Positions 1-7,186 are shown, counted from the stretch's first letter. The stretch is DNA of 10,093 bases from DASUXY01 sp036377675 (GCA_036377675.1 DASUXY010000011.1:1-10093); one strand, 5' to 3'. Program-made: numbers and translations. Notes: generated from the letters alone by a model not told the origin.

Positions 1-2
1 AA

Positions 3-113
3 GTCGTTCGCATATTTCCAAATACAGATTCAGCTACTCGATTAATAGGAGCTGTTTTGATGGATATCCACGAAGAGTGGATAGGATCATCTAGAAAATA
101 TATTAAATTTTAA
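3..113 (+). CDS. IS256-family transposase, C-terminal fragment (cut by window start)
   Basis: Reading in frame from base 3 gives 36 codons and a TAA stop. The peptide runs VVRIFPNTDSATRL, then IGAVLMDIHEEW, then RKYIKF. The pattern 'FPN.dSA.RLIGAvLMdIHEEW' is the usual ending of IS256-family (Transposase_mut) transposases, which use a DDE catalytic core to move the element by cut-and-paste or copy-out circles. Only the non-catalytic C-terminal tail is present here, so I cannot tell whether the enzyme is intact upstream. A palindrome and a probable terminal inverted repeat follow directly, as expected at the right end of such an element. Recognition rests on family memory of this tail, not on a search. 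Confidence 0.8.
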   Translation, partial: VVRIFPNTDSATRLIGAVLMDIHEEWIGSSRKYIKF

Positions 114-120
114 ATTTTTC

Positions 121-142
121 GTTTGGGGGTGCACCCCCAAAC
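121..142. repeat. Perfect 22-bp palindrome downstream of the transposase
   Basis: The arms GTTTGGGGGTG and CACCCCCAAAC form a perfect self-complementary sequence starting eight bases after the transposase stop codon. In RNA it would give a GC-rich hairpin. No T-run follows on either strand, so it is not a textbook intrinsic terminator. It may protect the transposase mRNA 3' end or limit transcription entering or leaving the element. Confidence 0.7.
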
Positions 143-176
143 AACATTAAGATCAAGGGACAAAACATTGTATTGG

Positions 177-202
177 ATTTTACACAAGATTATGGACTTG
201 AC
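177..202 (+). repeat. Probable IS256-type terminal inverted repeat (right end)
   Basis: The stretch contains TTTTACACAAGATTATGGAC, which resembles the terminal repeats of IS256-family elements. It sits about 65 bases past the transposase stop codon. The partner repeat at the other end is outside the window, so this cannot be confirmed here. Confidence 0.5.
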
Positions 203-204
203 TA

Positions 205-424
205 TTAATCTGCCATTAATTCTTTTCATATTATGAGAGATCCTTACCTTAAAAATAATCCACAAAGCTTATCTTTTTAAATGTGGTATGCACAAAACGA
301 AATCGACAAGCGTCAACTGGATAATTAAGTTACATTTGTAGAACACACCTTGACAATGATGTATGATTAGTTGTTATGGACAGTCTTGTGAACAAATGAA
401 CTTCTGTAAGAAAGGAACCGAGTG
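205..424. other. Intergenic region between IS end and bmrA
   Basis: This AT-rich stretch has no credible coding sequence. Its last 75 bases hold a sigma-A-like promoter and the ribosome binding site for the exporter gene. A short dyad, CATTTGT at 333-339 and ACAAATG at 392-398, brackets that promoter. The rest shows nothing I recognise. Confidence 0.6.
350..377 (+). promoter_or_regulatory. Candidate sigma-A promoter for bmrA
   Basis: A perfect TTGACA -35 box lies at 350-355. A 16-base spacer leads to TGTTAT at 372-377, a 4/6 match to TATAAT. Transcription would start about 40 bases before the start codon. The -35 is strong but the -10 is weak, so activity may depend on a regulator. Confidence 0.5.
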
Positions 425-2192
425 ATGGATACGAAAAAGTCAGTGCAGTGGCGGGATTTTTTACATTTATTAAAAGATGCGAAACCATCAAAGTGGATGA
501 TGTCGATTGCTCTTTTGTTGAGTGTTGTAACTACGATGGTTGGGTTGATCATCCCGCTCGTTACGAAAAGTTTAGTCGATCACTTTTCGCTTGAAATGAT
601 CGAAACCTCTACGGTTGTGTTATTGTTTGTGGCGTTTATCGCTCAAGCCGCTTCAGGTGGGTTGTCGATTTATTTATTAAATCATGTCGGACAACAGGTC
701 GTTGCAAACTTACGTGAAAGATTGTGGAAGAAGTTTTTGCAGTTACCTGTCCCTTTTTATGATCGAAATCGGACAGGGGAAATGATCAGTCGCATGACGA
801 ATGACACCGCTATTGTGAAAAATTTAATTACCGATCATTTAACGAGTTTGTTTACCGGGATCATTTCGATTGTTGGCTCGGTCATTATATTAGTCATTCT
901 CGATTGGCAGATGACCGTGATGATGCTAATTGCTGTCCCATTGATGCTTGCTCTTTTGTTTCCGTTAGGACGTCAGATGCATCGCATATCAAAAGGATTA
1001 CAAGATGAAACAGCTTCCTTTACGGCGGTGATTAATCAAGTGCTTGCGGAAATCCGTCTCGTAAAAGCGTCAAATGCAGAGTCATTGGAATACGAACGAG
1101 GAAAAAAAGGAATATCGTCTTTATTTACGTACGGTGTTCGTGAAGGCAAAGTTCGTGCGTTTATTAGTCCGCTCGTCTCTCTTGTTCTCATGCTCGTGCT
1201 CGTTGTCATCATCGGATATGGTGGGATGCGTGTTTCTTCTGGAAGTTTGTCGGCAGGAGAGCTGGTTGCGTTTATTTTATATTTATTTCAAATTATGATG
1301 CCGATGATTCAATTTACGACCTTTTTCACGCAGTTGCAAAAGGCAAAAGGAGCGACGGAACGAATAATTGTCACGCTAAGTGAGGAAGAAGAGGATCTCC
1401 ATGTCGGTAACGAACTCAAACAACCGTTTCAAGATATTTCTTTTCAAAATGTGTCGTTCGCTTATAAAGCGGGTCGGCCTGTGCTACGAGGGGTCACCTT
1501 TACCGCTCCTCCAAGGGAAAGTAACGGCGATTGTCGGTCCAAGTGGTGGTGGAAAAACGACATTATTCTCCTTATTGGAACGGTATTATGAACCTACGGA
1601 AGGGATGATTACGTTAGGCTCTGATGATATTAAATCGTTTTCATTACAGTCTTGGCGGCAACAGATTGGCTATGTGCCTCAAGATAGTCCCATGATCGCT
1701 GGAACGATTCGCGAAAATATCGTCTATGGATTAGATCGAAAGGTTAGTGAAAAAGAATTACATCACGTTGCCAAAATGGCTTTTGCCGATCAATTTATTC
1801 ATGAATTTCCAGAAGCGTATGACACAGAAGTCGGCGAACGAGGGATCAAATTATCCGGCGGACAACGGCAGCGGATTGGTATTGCCCGAGCGTTATTAAG
1901 AGACCCGAACATATTGATGCTCGATGAAGCGACTTCGAGTCTCGATACAAAATCAGAAATCATGGTGCAGAAAGCGTTGAAAAACTTGATGCGTGGCCGA
2001 ACGACACTCGTCATTGCTCATCGTTTATCAACCGTCGTCGAAGCGGATCAAATTATTTTTATTGAACGAGGCGAAGTGACCGGTAAAGGAACACATGAAC
2101 AGCTATTCGAACAACATCCATTGTATCGGGAGTTTGCTACACAGCAGTTGCTCATTGAAACGGATGTAGAACAAGGCGAACGAGAGGATTGA
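425..2192 (+). pseudogene. bmrA: BmrA-like ABC multidrug exporter, frameshifted
   Basis: Joined across the frameshift, this encodes a 588-residue half-transporter fusing six membrane helices (about residues 25-315) to an ATPase domain. It reads closely like B. subtilis BmrA (589 residues), a homodimeric drug-efflux pump of the inner membrane. Shared landmarks include RLVKASNAE, FILYLFQI and TTFFTQLQKAKGATER. ATPase motifs are all present: Walker A GPSGGGKT (371-378, K377), Q-loop Q419, LSGGQ (476-480), Walker B with catalytic E501 in LMLDEA, and H-switch H532. One extra A at 1513/1514 (CCAAGGG where CCAGGG is expected) shifts the frame after Pro363. Reading then runs out of frame to a stop at 1589-1591, giving a 388-residue product without an ATPase. 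The ATG at 425 is preferred over the GTG at 422 because AAAGGA at 411-416 is better spaced from it. The downstream half has no visible start signal of its own. It is either a real inactivating mutation or an assembly error. Confidence 0.85.
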
Positions 2193-2238
2193 AAGCTAGT
2201 CGACATCGCTTCCTTCGCACCTCTATATACATGCATTA

Positions 2239-2280
2239 AAAAAGACGTTTACTACGAAATATGCGAGTAAACGTCTTTTT
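2239..2280. terminator. Bidirectional intrinsic terminator between bmrA and fabI
   Basis: Two 15-base arms pair perfectly: AAAAAGACGTTTACT at 2239-2253 and AGTAAACGTCTTTTT at 2266-2280, with a 12-base loop. The A-run on the left and T-run on the right let the hairpin act as a Rho-independent terminator on both strands. This suits its place between two convergent genes. Confidence 0.9.
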
Positions 2281-2320
2281 ACTAGACTACGTACAACGGA
2301 TGGGCTACGTGTAGATCAAT

Positions 2321-3097
2321 TTACACACCCATAATGTGGTACCCGGAATCTACGTGTAACACTTCGCCTGTGACCCCTCGAGAAAGATCACTCATAAAAA
2401 ATAACGTCGCATCTCCGACTTGATCTTGGTCAACATTGCGTCGTAGGGGAGCTTTTTCTTCAATTGTCTTATTAATGTCATTAAAGCCAGATACGCCTTT
2501 TGCGGAAAGGGTACGAATCGGTCCAGCGGAAATCGCATTAACGCGAATTCCATACTTACCTACATCTTCTGCTAAATAACGGACGCTCGCTTCTAGAGAG
2601 GATTTAGCGACACCCATAATGTTGTAATTTTTGACAACTCGTTCGGAGCCGAGATAGGTCTGGGTGACGATTGAACCCCCTTCTGTCATGAGTGGTTTAG
2701 CGGCTCTCGTCACTGCGACGAGTGAATAGGAACTAATTTCGTGAGCGAGTAGAAATCCTTCTCTCGATGTGTCGGCATATTCTCCTTTTAGCTCTTCTCG
2801 ATTGGCAAAAGCAACGGAGTGAACGACGCCGTGAATCACTCCGACTTTTTCTTTAATTTCATCGAAGGCTTTTTCAATGCTTTCATCACTCGCGACATCG
2901 CATGACACAGTTAATGTCGCTTCCATATTGTACTTATCGAGAAGCTTCATTAATTTTTTATGTGAACGTTCTTGTCGATTTGTAAAAATTAAATTCGCCC
3001 CAGCCTTATGTAATGATTTCGTAATGCCCCATGCGATACTGCGTTCATTTGCCACTCCCATAATGACAATGTTTTTATCGGTTAATACATTTGACAT
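2321..3097 (-). CDS. fabI: Enoyl-[acyl-carrier-protein] reductase (NADH), FabI
   Basis: FabI catalyses the last step of each elongation round of type II fatty acid synthesis in the cytosol, reducing trans-2-enoyl-ACP with NAD(P)H. It is the target of triclosan. The 258-residue protein is the usual length and is a divergent short-chain dehydrogenase. Visible motifs are the nucleotide-binding loop GVANERSIAWG (14-24), the acid residue segment SCDV (65-68), HSVAFA (93-98), and the active-site Tyr-x6-Lys as Y158 and K165 in YNIMGVAKSS. Y148 in TYLG and the following SAGPIRT segment are also typical. GGAGGTG (complement of 3103-3109) sits well before the ATG at 3097. The gene stands alone, convergent with bmrA and divergent from the peptide transporter operon. 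I found no FapR-type operator upstream, although fabI is a FapR target in B. subtilis. Confidence 0.96.
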   Translation of the reverse strand: MSNVLTDKNIVIMGVANERSIAWGITKSLHKAGANLIFTNRQERSHKKLMKLLDKYNMEATLTVSCDVASDESIEKAFDEIKEKVGVIHGVVHSVAFANREELKGEYADTSREGFLLAHEISSYSLVAVTRAAKPLMTEGGSIVTQTYLGSERVVKNYNIMGVAKSSLEASVRYLAEDVGKYGIRVNAISAGPIRTLSAKGVSGFNDINKTIEEKAPLRRNVDQDQVGDATLFFMSDLSRGVTGEVLHVDSGYHIMGV

Positions 3098-3128
3098 TTG
3101 TGCACCTCCATAAGTTTAATCCATCCTT

Positions 3129-3157
3129 ATTATAACCCAATTACTTCCTTTAAAGAA
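3129..3157 (-). promoter_or_regulatory. Candidate fabI promoter
   Basis: On the minus strand a perfect TATAAT lies at 3134-3129, about 30 bases before the fabI start codon. The position 17 bases upstream (3157-3152) reads TTCTTT, a poor -35 box. The -10 is convincing, while the -35 is weak or activator-dependent. Confidence 0.45.
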
Positions 3158-3211
3158 ACAAACGTTGAAAATAATCTTTTAGAAAGCAAATCATATGTTT
3201 ATGTTTTACAT

Positions 3212-3240
3212 TTGTACGATTGTGAAAATTATGGTATATT
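3212..3240 (+). promoter_or_regulatory. Candidate extended -10 promoter for the peptide transporter operon
   Basis: TATATT at 3235-3240 is preceded by TGG, giving an extended -10 (TG-n-TATATT). Seventeen bases upstream lies TTGTAC at 3212-3217, a partial -35. Transcription would begin near 3247 and leave a leader of about 120 bases before the first ATPase gene. A closer alternative -10, TAAAAT at 3341-3346, lacks a -35 and sits very near the start codon. Confidence 0.4.
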
Positions 3241-3283
3241 TATTTTAAATATTTCAAATTATTTGTCTCTTCGTGTATAGATG

Positions 3284-3302
3284 TCAAATGATTGTCATTT
3301 AA
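3284..3302. promoter_or_regulatory. Dyad AAATGA-TTG-TCATTT, possible operator
   Basis: A perfect 15-base dyad, AAATGATTGTCATTT at 3286-3300, lies about 70 bases before the first gene of the transporter operon. Its core AATGAT..TCATT resembles the centre of the Fur box (11 of 19 positions match the classic 19-mer by my count). The outer positions do not match, so Fur binding is only a possibility. Confidence 0.3.
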
Positions 3303-3367
3303 GCAATTTTTTTAAAAGTCATACGATATGCTCTCCGTAATAAAATGAGATGAGGGGAGGCTAGCTA

Positions 3368-4405
3368 ATGTCCGATGTTATTTTACAGATGAAAGAATTG
3401 AGCACACATTTTTTCACAGATGATGGTGAAATCCCAGCGGTCGACCGAGTAAGTTTTACGGTACATAAAGGAGAAGTCGTAGGAGTTGTTGGCGAATCAG
3501 GTTGTGGAAAAAGTGTTACCTCATTATCGATTATGCAGCTCGTACCGAGTCCTCCAGGTAAAATCGTTCATGGGAATATTTATTTTAAGGGTAAAGATCT
3601 CCTGAAATATTCCGAAAAACAGATGCGAACCGTTCGCGGAAAAGATATTGCGATGATTTTCCAAGAGCCGATGACTTCACTCAACCCCCTGTTTACGATC
3701 GGGAATCAGATGGTAGAAGCGATTTGGATGCATGAACGAAAAAAGAAGAGACAACAAGCGAGACGTGAAGCGGTTGAGATGTTGGAACTCGTCGGCCTTC
3801 CAAGAGCTGCTGATCTATTCAATGCGTATCCCCATCAATTGTCAGGAGGGATGCGACAGCGGGTCATGATTGCGATGGCGATGTCTTCTCAACCCGATTT
3901 ATTAATCGCCGATGAGCCAACGACAGCACTAGATGTAACGATTCAAGCGCAAGTATTACAAATTATGGAGAAATTACACATCGAAAAAAACACGTCTATT
4001 TTACTCATTACACATGATTTAGGTGTCGTTGCCCAATTGTGTGATCGTGTCGTTGTTATGTATGCAGGGCAAGTTGTTGAACAAGGAACGATACGTGAGA
4101 TTTTAAAAGACCCTCAACACCCTTATACGCGTGGGTTGATTCGTTCGTTTCCAAAGCTTACAGAAAACGAGCAAAAGCTATACTCGATTCCTGGCACTGT
4201 TCCAAAGATAACAGCGGGGATCGTTGGGTGTCGCTTTGCGCCGAGATGTGAGTTTGCTTTTGAGCGTTGTCTTCAAGCAGATCCTCCACTCTTTACACTA
4301 GAAGGTAGGCGATTGAGCCGGTGCTTTTTACACGATGTAGAGAGAGGAGAGGATGGAGATGGCCAAGCAACTGTTAGAAGTTCATCAGTTAAAAAAATAC
4401 TTTGA
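3368..4405 (+). CDS. dppD: Peptide ABC transporter ATP-binding protein, DppD/OppD type
   Basis: This is one of the two cytoplasmic ATPases that power peptide import through the DppB and DppC permeases. The 345-residue protein has Walker A GESGCGKS (42-49), Q-loop Q99 in IFQEPMTSLNP, signature LSGGMRQR (158-165), Walker B with E183 in LLIADEP, and H-switch H216. LSGGM rather than LSGGQ is normal for the D subunit. The C-terminal oligopeptide_HPY region carries a Cys-x5-Cys-x6-Cys pattern (CRFAPRC and onward) and a later Cys. Equivalent cysteines bind an iron-sulfur cluster in some family members. GGGGAGG at 3353-3360 precedes the ATG. The gene opens the five-gene operon. Its last 16 codons overlap dppF in another frame, and the tail GEDGDGQATVRSSS is probably a non-conserved extension. 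D-F-A-B-C is the gene order of B. subtilis app, so appD is an equally fair name. Confidence 0.93.
   Translation: MSDVILQMKELSTHFFTDDGEIPAVDRVSFTVHKGEVVGVVGESGCGKSVTSLSIMQLVPSPPGKIVHGNIYFKGKDLLKYSEKQMRTVRGKDIAMIFQEPMTSLNPLFTIGNQMVEAIWMHERKKKRQQARREAVEMLELVGLPRAADLFNAYPHQLSGGMRQRVMIAMAMSSQPDLLIADEPTTALDVTIQAQVLQIMEKLHIEKNTSILLITHDLGVVAQLCDRVVVMYAGQVVEQGTIREILKDPQHPYTRGLIRSFPKLTENEQKLYSIPGTVPKITAGIVGCRFAPRCEFAFERCLQADPPLFTLEGRRLSRCFLHDVERGEDGDGQATVRSSSVKKIL
4344..4352 (+). promoter_or_regulatory. Ribosome binding site deciding the dppF start
   Basis: AGGAG at 4345-4349 lies 9 bases before the ATG at 4359 but only 3 before the ATG at 4353. The spacing favours the second ATG. The site lies inside the end of dppD, which points to translational coupling. 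Confidence 0.55.
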
Positions 4406-5327
4406 TGTGAAGGGAGGTATTTTGAATCGCAAAGTCGGCGAAATCAAAGCCGTCGATGACATCTCTTTTACCGTAAAGGAGGGTGAAATCTTAGGTATTG
4501 TCGGTGAGTCTGGCTGTGGAAAATCAACGATGGGAAAAGCCATTTTACGTTTGCTTGAACCGACCTCAGGTGTTATCAAGTTTCAAGGGAAAGATATATC
4601 TCAAGTAAGCGATGAGGAGATGCGCATATTACGGCGTGATATGCAAATCATCTTTCAAGATCCGTACGCTTCGTTAAATCCGCGCCATACGGTAGAAAAA
4701 ATTATCGGTGAACCGCTGCTCGTCCATGGTATGGATTACGTTGATCAACGTAGGGAACGAATCAAAGAACTATTAGAAATTGTCGGTTTAAGCGCTTATC
4801 ATATTTCGAGATATCCGCATCAATTTAGTGGAGGTCAACGGCAACGAATTGGGATTGCACGCGCACTTGCCAATCATCCGAAGTTGGTGATTTGTGATGA
4901 GCCGGTTTCTGCTTTAGATGTTTCCGTTCAATCACAAATTTTAAATTTGCTAGAAGAGCTTCGAGATGAATTTCAGCTTACGTATATATTTATTGCCCAT
5001 GATCTCAGTGTTATGAAACATATTAGTGATCGGGTAGGTGTGATGTATCTCGGAACAATCGTTGAACTAGCCCATAAAGATCAACTTTACGAACAGCCGA
5101 AGCATCCCTATACGGAAGCACTGTTGTCAGCCGTACCTGTACCGGATCCTGATGTTGAACAAGAAACAATTGTTCTAAAAGGAGATTTGCCAAGCCCAGC
5201 CGATCCACCTAGAGGATGTACATTTCATACGCGATGTCCAAAAGCAATGAGCATCTGCCAAGAAGTGAGACCGGACTTTAAAGAAAAGGAAGAAGGTCAT
5301 TTTGTTGCGTGTCATTTACACAATTAA
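4359..5327 (+). CDS. dppF: Peptide ABC transporter ATP-binding protein, DppF/OppF type
   Basis: This is the second ATPase of the importer and pairs with DppD to form the nucleotide-binding heterodimer under the permeases. From the ATG at 4359 it has 322 residues, with Walker A GESGCGKS (49-56), Q-loop Q100 in IIFQDPYASLNP, signature FSGGQRQR (156-163), Walker B with E181 in LVICDEP, and H-switch H214 in IAHDLSVM. The C-terminus has CTFHTRC followed by a third Cys after six residues and a fourth near the end, again the possible iron-sulfur motif of this family. LVICDEPVSALDVSVQ and the RYPHQFSGGQRQR stretch separate F subunits from D subunits. An upstream ATG at 4353 would add two residues. 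The start lies inside dppD (47-base overlap). Confidence 0.94.
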   Translation: MAKQLLEVHQLKKYFDVKGGILNRKVGEIKAVDDISFTVKEGEILGIVGESGCGKSTMGKAILRLLEPTSGVIKFQGKDISQVSDEEMRILRRDMQIIFQDPYASLNPRHTVEKIIGEPLLVHGMDYVDQRRERIKELLEIVGLSAYHISRYPHQFSGGQRQRIGIARALANHPKLVICDEPVSALDVSVQSQILNLLEELRDEFQLTYIFIAHDLSVMKHISDRVGVMYLGTIVELAHKDQLYEQPKHPYTEALLSAVPVPDPDVEQETIVLKGDLPSPADPPRGCTFHTRCPKAMSICQEVRPDFKEKEEGHFVACHLHN

Positions 5328-5381
5328 ACAGTCATTTTTCTGAATATTCATTCTCGTGGAAGTCATAGTGTTAAAAAATAG

Positions 5382-5387
5382 GGAGGT
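5382..5387 (+). promoter_or_regulatory. Ribosome binding site deciding the dppA start
   Basis: GGAGGT lies 7 bases before the ATG at 5395. This makes 5395 the start rather than the in-frame GTG at 5356, which has no such site and would put 13 extra residues before the signal peptide. Confidence 0.8.
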
Positions 5388-5394
5388 ACACTCA

Positions 5395-7026
5395 ATGAGG
5401 CTGAAGGTTGTACTTTATTATAGTTTTTTTATGATAACGATTGGAATACTTGCCGCTTGTGGCGGCGATAAGGAGGCAGATGGAGATTCAGCGAATAATG
5501 GAGAGAATCGCGAGGATCAAGTGTTAGTGTATGCTCGTGGAGGCGATTCCGAAAGCTTAGACCCAGGGAGTACAACAGACGGTGAGTCGTCACGGGTCAC
5601 GCGACAGGTTTTAGAAGGTTTGCTTGACTTTGAACCGGAAACATTTGACATCAAACCGGGGTTGGCGCACGATTGGGATGTTTCTGATGATGGTTTAACG
5701 TATACCTTTTATCTTGAAGAAGGAGTCACTTTCCATGATGGAACAGATTTCAACGCTGAGGCGGTTAAGGTGAATTTTGAGCGTTGGGCCGATCCGCATC
5801 ATGAATATGCGTTTACAGATGATGGGTATGTGTACTCGATGTATGGAACGATGTTTGGGGGCTATGTAGACGATGACAGTCATGTCATTAAAGAAATTAA
5901 TGTTGTCGATGACTATGAAATTGAGTTTGTTTTAAAGCGCCCGTTAGGATTCTTTTTGCAAAACTTAGGAATGACGTATTTTGCGATAACATCCCCTGCT
6001 GCGTTGGAGGAATATGGTGCAGATATTAATGAACATCCCGTCGGTACGGGCCCATTTAAGTTTGTCAGCTGGACGAAAGACGACAAAATTGTGTTAGAAA
6101 AATTTACAGATTACCGTAAAGAAGGGTTACCAAAATTGGACGAAGTTATTTTTGAGGTCATTCCTGATAATGCCGCTCGCTTAATTGCTCTTCGCTCAGG
6201 AGAAGTTGATATTATGGACGGATTAAATCCAGACGACGCAGAGAGCGTTAAAGCGGATGAACAATTATCACTTTATACACGCGCGGAAAATAACATCGGT
6301 TATTTAGGGTTTAACGTGCAAAAGGAACCATTGGATAATAAGAATCTTCGTCATGCGATCAACCATGCAATTGATCGGGAAGCCATTGCAGAAGCATTAT
6401 ATGCCGGGTATGCGAAGCCCGCTGTCAATCCGCTCCCACCCGGTTACCTTGGCTATAATGATGCAGTCGAACTTTATGACTATGACGTAGATAAGGCTAA
6501 GGAGTTATTACGTGAGGCAGGTTATGATGACGGTTTAGAAATTGAACTATGGACGATGCCAGTGGCGCGCCCGTATATGCCTGACCCTGAGACAGTTGCA
6601 GAAATCGTACAAAATAATTTAGCTGAAATTGGGATCGATATAAAAATCGTTCGCGAGGAATGGGCTCCGTATTTAGAAAAAACAGCTGAAGGTGAACACC
6701 AACTGTATATGCTTGGTTGGTCAGGTACGAATGGAGATCCGGATTACTTTTTAAGTAGTTTATTACATGGCAGTAATGTCGGTACAAGTAACCGAGAGTT
6801 TTACGAGAATTCAGAAGTTGATAAATTATTAGATCAAGCAAAGGTGTCTATCGATCAAGATGAACGTGCGGACTTTTACAAACAAGCGCAGGCGTTAATA
6901 GCTGAAGATTCACCGATGGTACCACTTGTACATTCTACTCCTGTTTTAGCATCAGCAAGTTATGTTAAAAATTACGTACCCCATCCATCGACAAGCGAAT
7001 CTTTAGAGGAAGTTGAATTGGACTAA
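5395..7026 (+). CDS. dppA: Dipeptide/oligopeptide-binding lipoprotein, DppA-like (SBP_bac_5)
   Basis: This is the extracellular receptor that captures peptide and delivers it to the DppB and DppC permeases. It has 543 residues. A short signal peptide (MRLKVVLYYSFFMITIGI) ends in the lipobox LAAC with Cys22, so the mature protein is lipid-anchored to the outer face of the membrane. A low-complexity Asp/Glu/Asn linker follows. The body is a family 5 solute-binding protein with TYTFYLEEGVTFHDG, HPVGTGPFKFVSW and AINHAIDREAI. Two stretches closely match E. coli DppA: MPVARPYMP (R392) and GEHQLYMLGWSGTNGDPD (D448, D450). As I recall, an Arg and an Asp in these segments hold the peptide termini in DppA, suggesting dipeptide specificity. 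The protein is strongly acidic, as secreted proteins of alkaliphiles often are. E. coli DppA also accepts haem; nothing here shows whether this one does. No terminator separates it from dppF. Confidence 0.92.
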   Translation: MRLKVVLYYSFFMITIGILAACGGDKEADGDSANNGENREDQVLVYARGGDSESLDPGSTTDGESSRVTRQVLEGLLDFEPETFDIKPGLAHDWDVSDDGLTYTFYLEEGVTFHDGTDFNAEAVKVNFERWADPHHEYAFTDDGYVYSMYGTMFGGYVDDDSHVIKEINVVDDYEIEFVLKRPLGFFLQNLGMTYFAITSPAALEEYGADINEHPVGTGPFKFVSWTKDDKIVLEKFTDYRKEGLPKLDEVIFEVIPDNAARLIALRSGEVDIMDGLNPDDAESVKADEQLSLYTRAENNIGYLGFNVQKEPLDNKNLRHAINHAIDREAIAEALYAGYAKPAVNPLPPGYLGYNDAVELYDYDVDKAKELLREAGYDDGLEIELWTMPVARPYMPDPETVAEIVQNNLAEIGIDIKIVREEWAPYLEKTAEGEHQLYMLGWSGTNGDPDYFLSSLLHGSNVGTSNREFYENSEVDKLLDQAKVSIDQDERADFYKQAQALIAEDSPMVPLVHSTPVLASASYVKNYVPHPSTSESLEEVELD

Positions 7027-7033
7027 GTATGCT

Positions 7034-7147
7034 GCATGGGTAGTAGTTTTATGTTACAAATGATCGAGAAGTGAAAATGTGAATGAGTGCGAATAGAGAG
7101 AAATGTTTAAGTCAACCGCGAATTTCACTTGATGCTACTACCCACGC
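7034..7147. repeat. Long imperfect inverted repeat between dppA and dppB
   Basis: The 175-base gap between receptor and permease holds GCATGGGTAGTAG at 7034-7046 and its near-complement CTACTACCCACGC at 7135-7147 (12 of 13 pairs). Nested inside are AAGTGAAA at 7069-7076 and TTTCACTT at 7123-7130 (8 of 8). The outer right arm is followed by TTTTATA. The transcript could fold into a large hairpin that slows polymerase or shields the receptor mRNA from decay. This would fit the common need for more receptor than permease. A small mobile element remnant is the alternative. Confidence 0.65.
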
Positions 7148-7186
7148 TTTTATACGAATCCTACTCTTTCCATCCATTGTAAATAG

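Larger units (their letters stand above)
1..204 (+). mobile_element. Right end of an IS256-family insertion sequence
   Basis: The segment holds the transposase tail (stop at 111-113), a perfect palindrome at 121-142, and a sequence at about 177-202 reading ATTTTACACAAGATTATGG followed by ACTTGAC. That last stretch has the look of IS256-family terminal inverted repeats (TTACACAAAATTATTGGAC type). The outer boundary is therefore placed at about 202-206. The left end and any 8-9 bp target duplication lie outside the window, so the exact end is inferred. Confidence 0.6.

Noticed and set aside
367..552. 61-codon open frame on the minus strand over the bmrA start
   Set aside because: It overlaps the promoter and start of bmrA in antisense, has no family look and is a shadow frame.
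1380..1540. GTG-initiated start at 1380 for a free-standing ATPase domain
   Set aside because: There is no ribosome binding site, and the first 50 or so residues are out-of-frame BmrA sequence. The ATPase half belongs to the frameshifted bmrA.
3098..3280. 60-codon open frame in the fabI-dppD gap
   Set aside because: It begins on the complement of the fabI ribosome binding site region, has AT-rich random composition and has no start signal.
3110..3367. FapR operator or CodY box in the gap
   Set aside because: I looked for a TTAGTACC-type FapR dyad and an AATTTTCWGAAAATT box. Neither was close; the best CodY-like stretch had about seven mismatches.
5356..5394. Upstream GTG start for the receptor
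   Set aside because: It has no ribosome binding site and would add 13 residues before the signal peptide. The ATG at 5395 has GGAGGT at ideal spacing.
6497..6841. 114-codon minus-strand open frame inside dppA
   Set aside because: It is fully contained in a well-supported gene on the other strand and has no recognisable domain.
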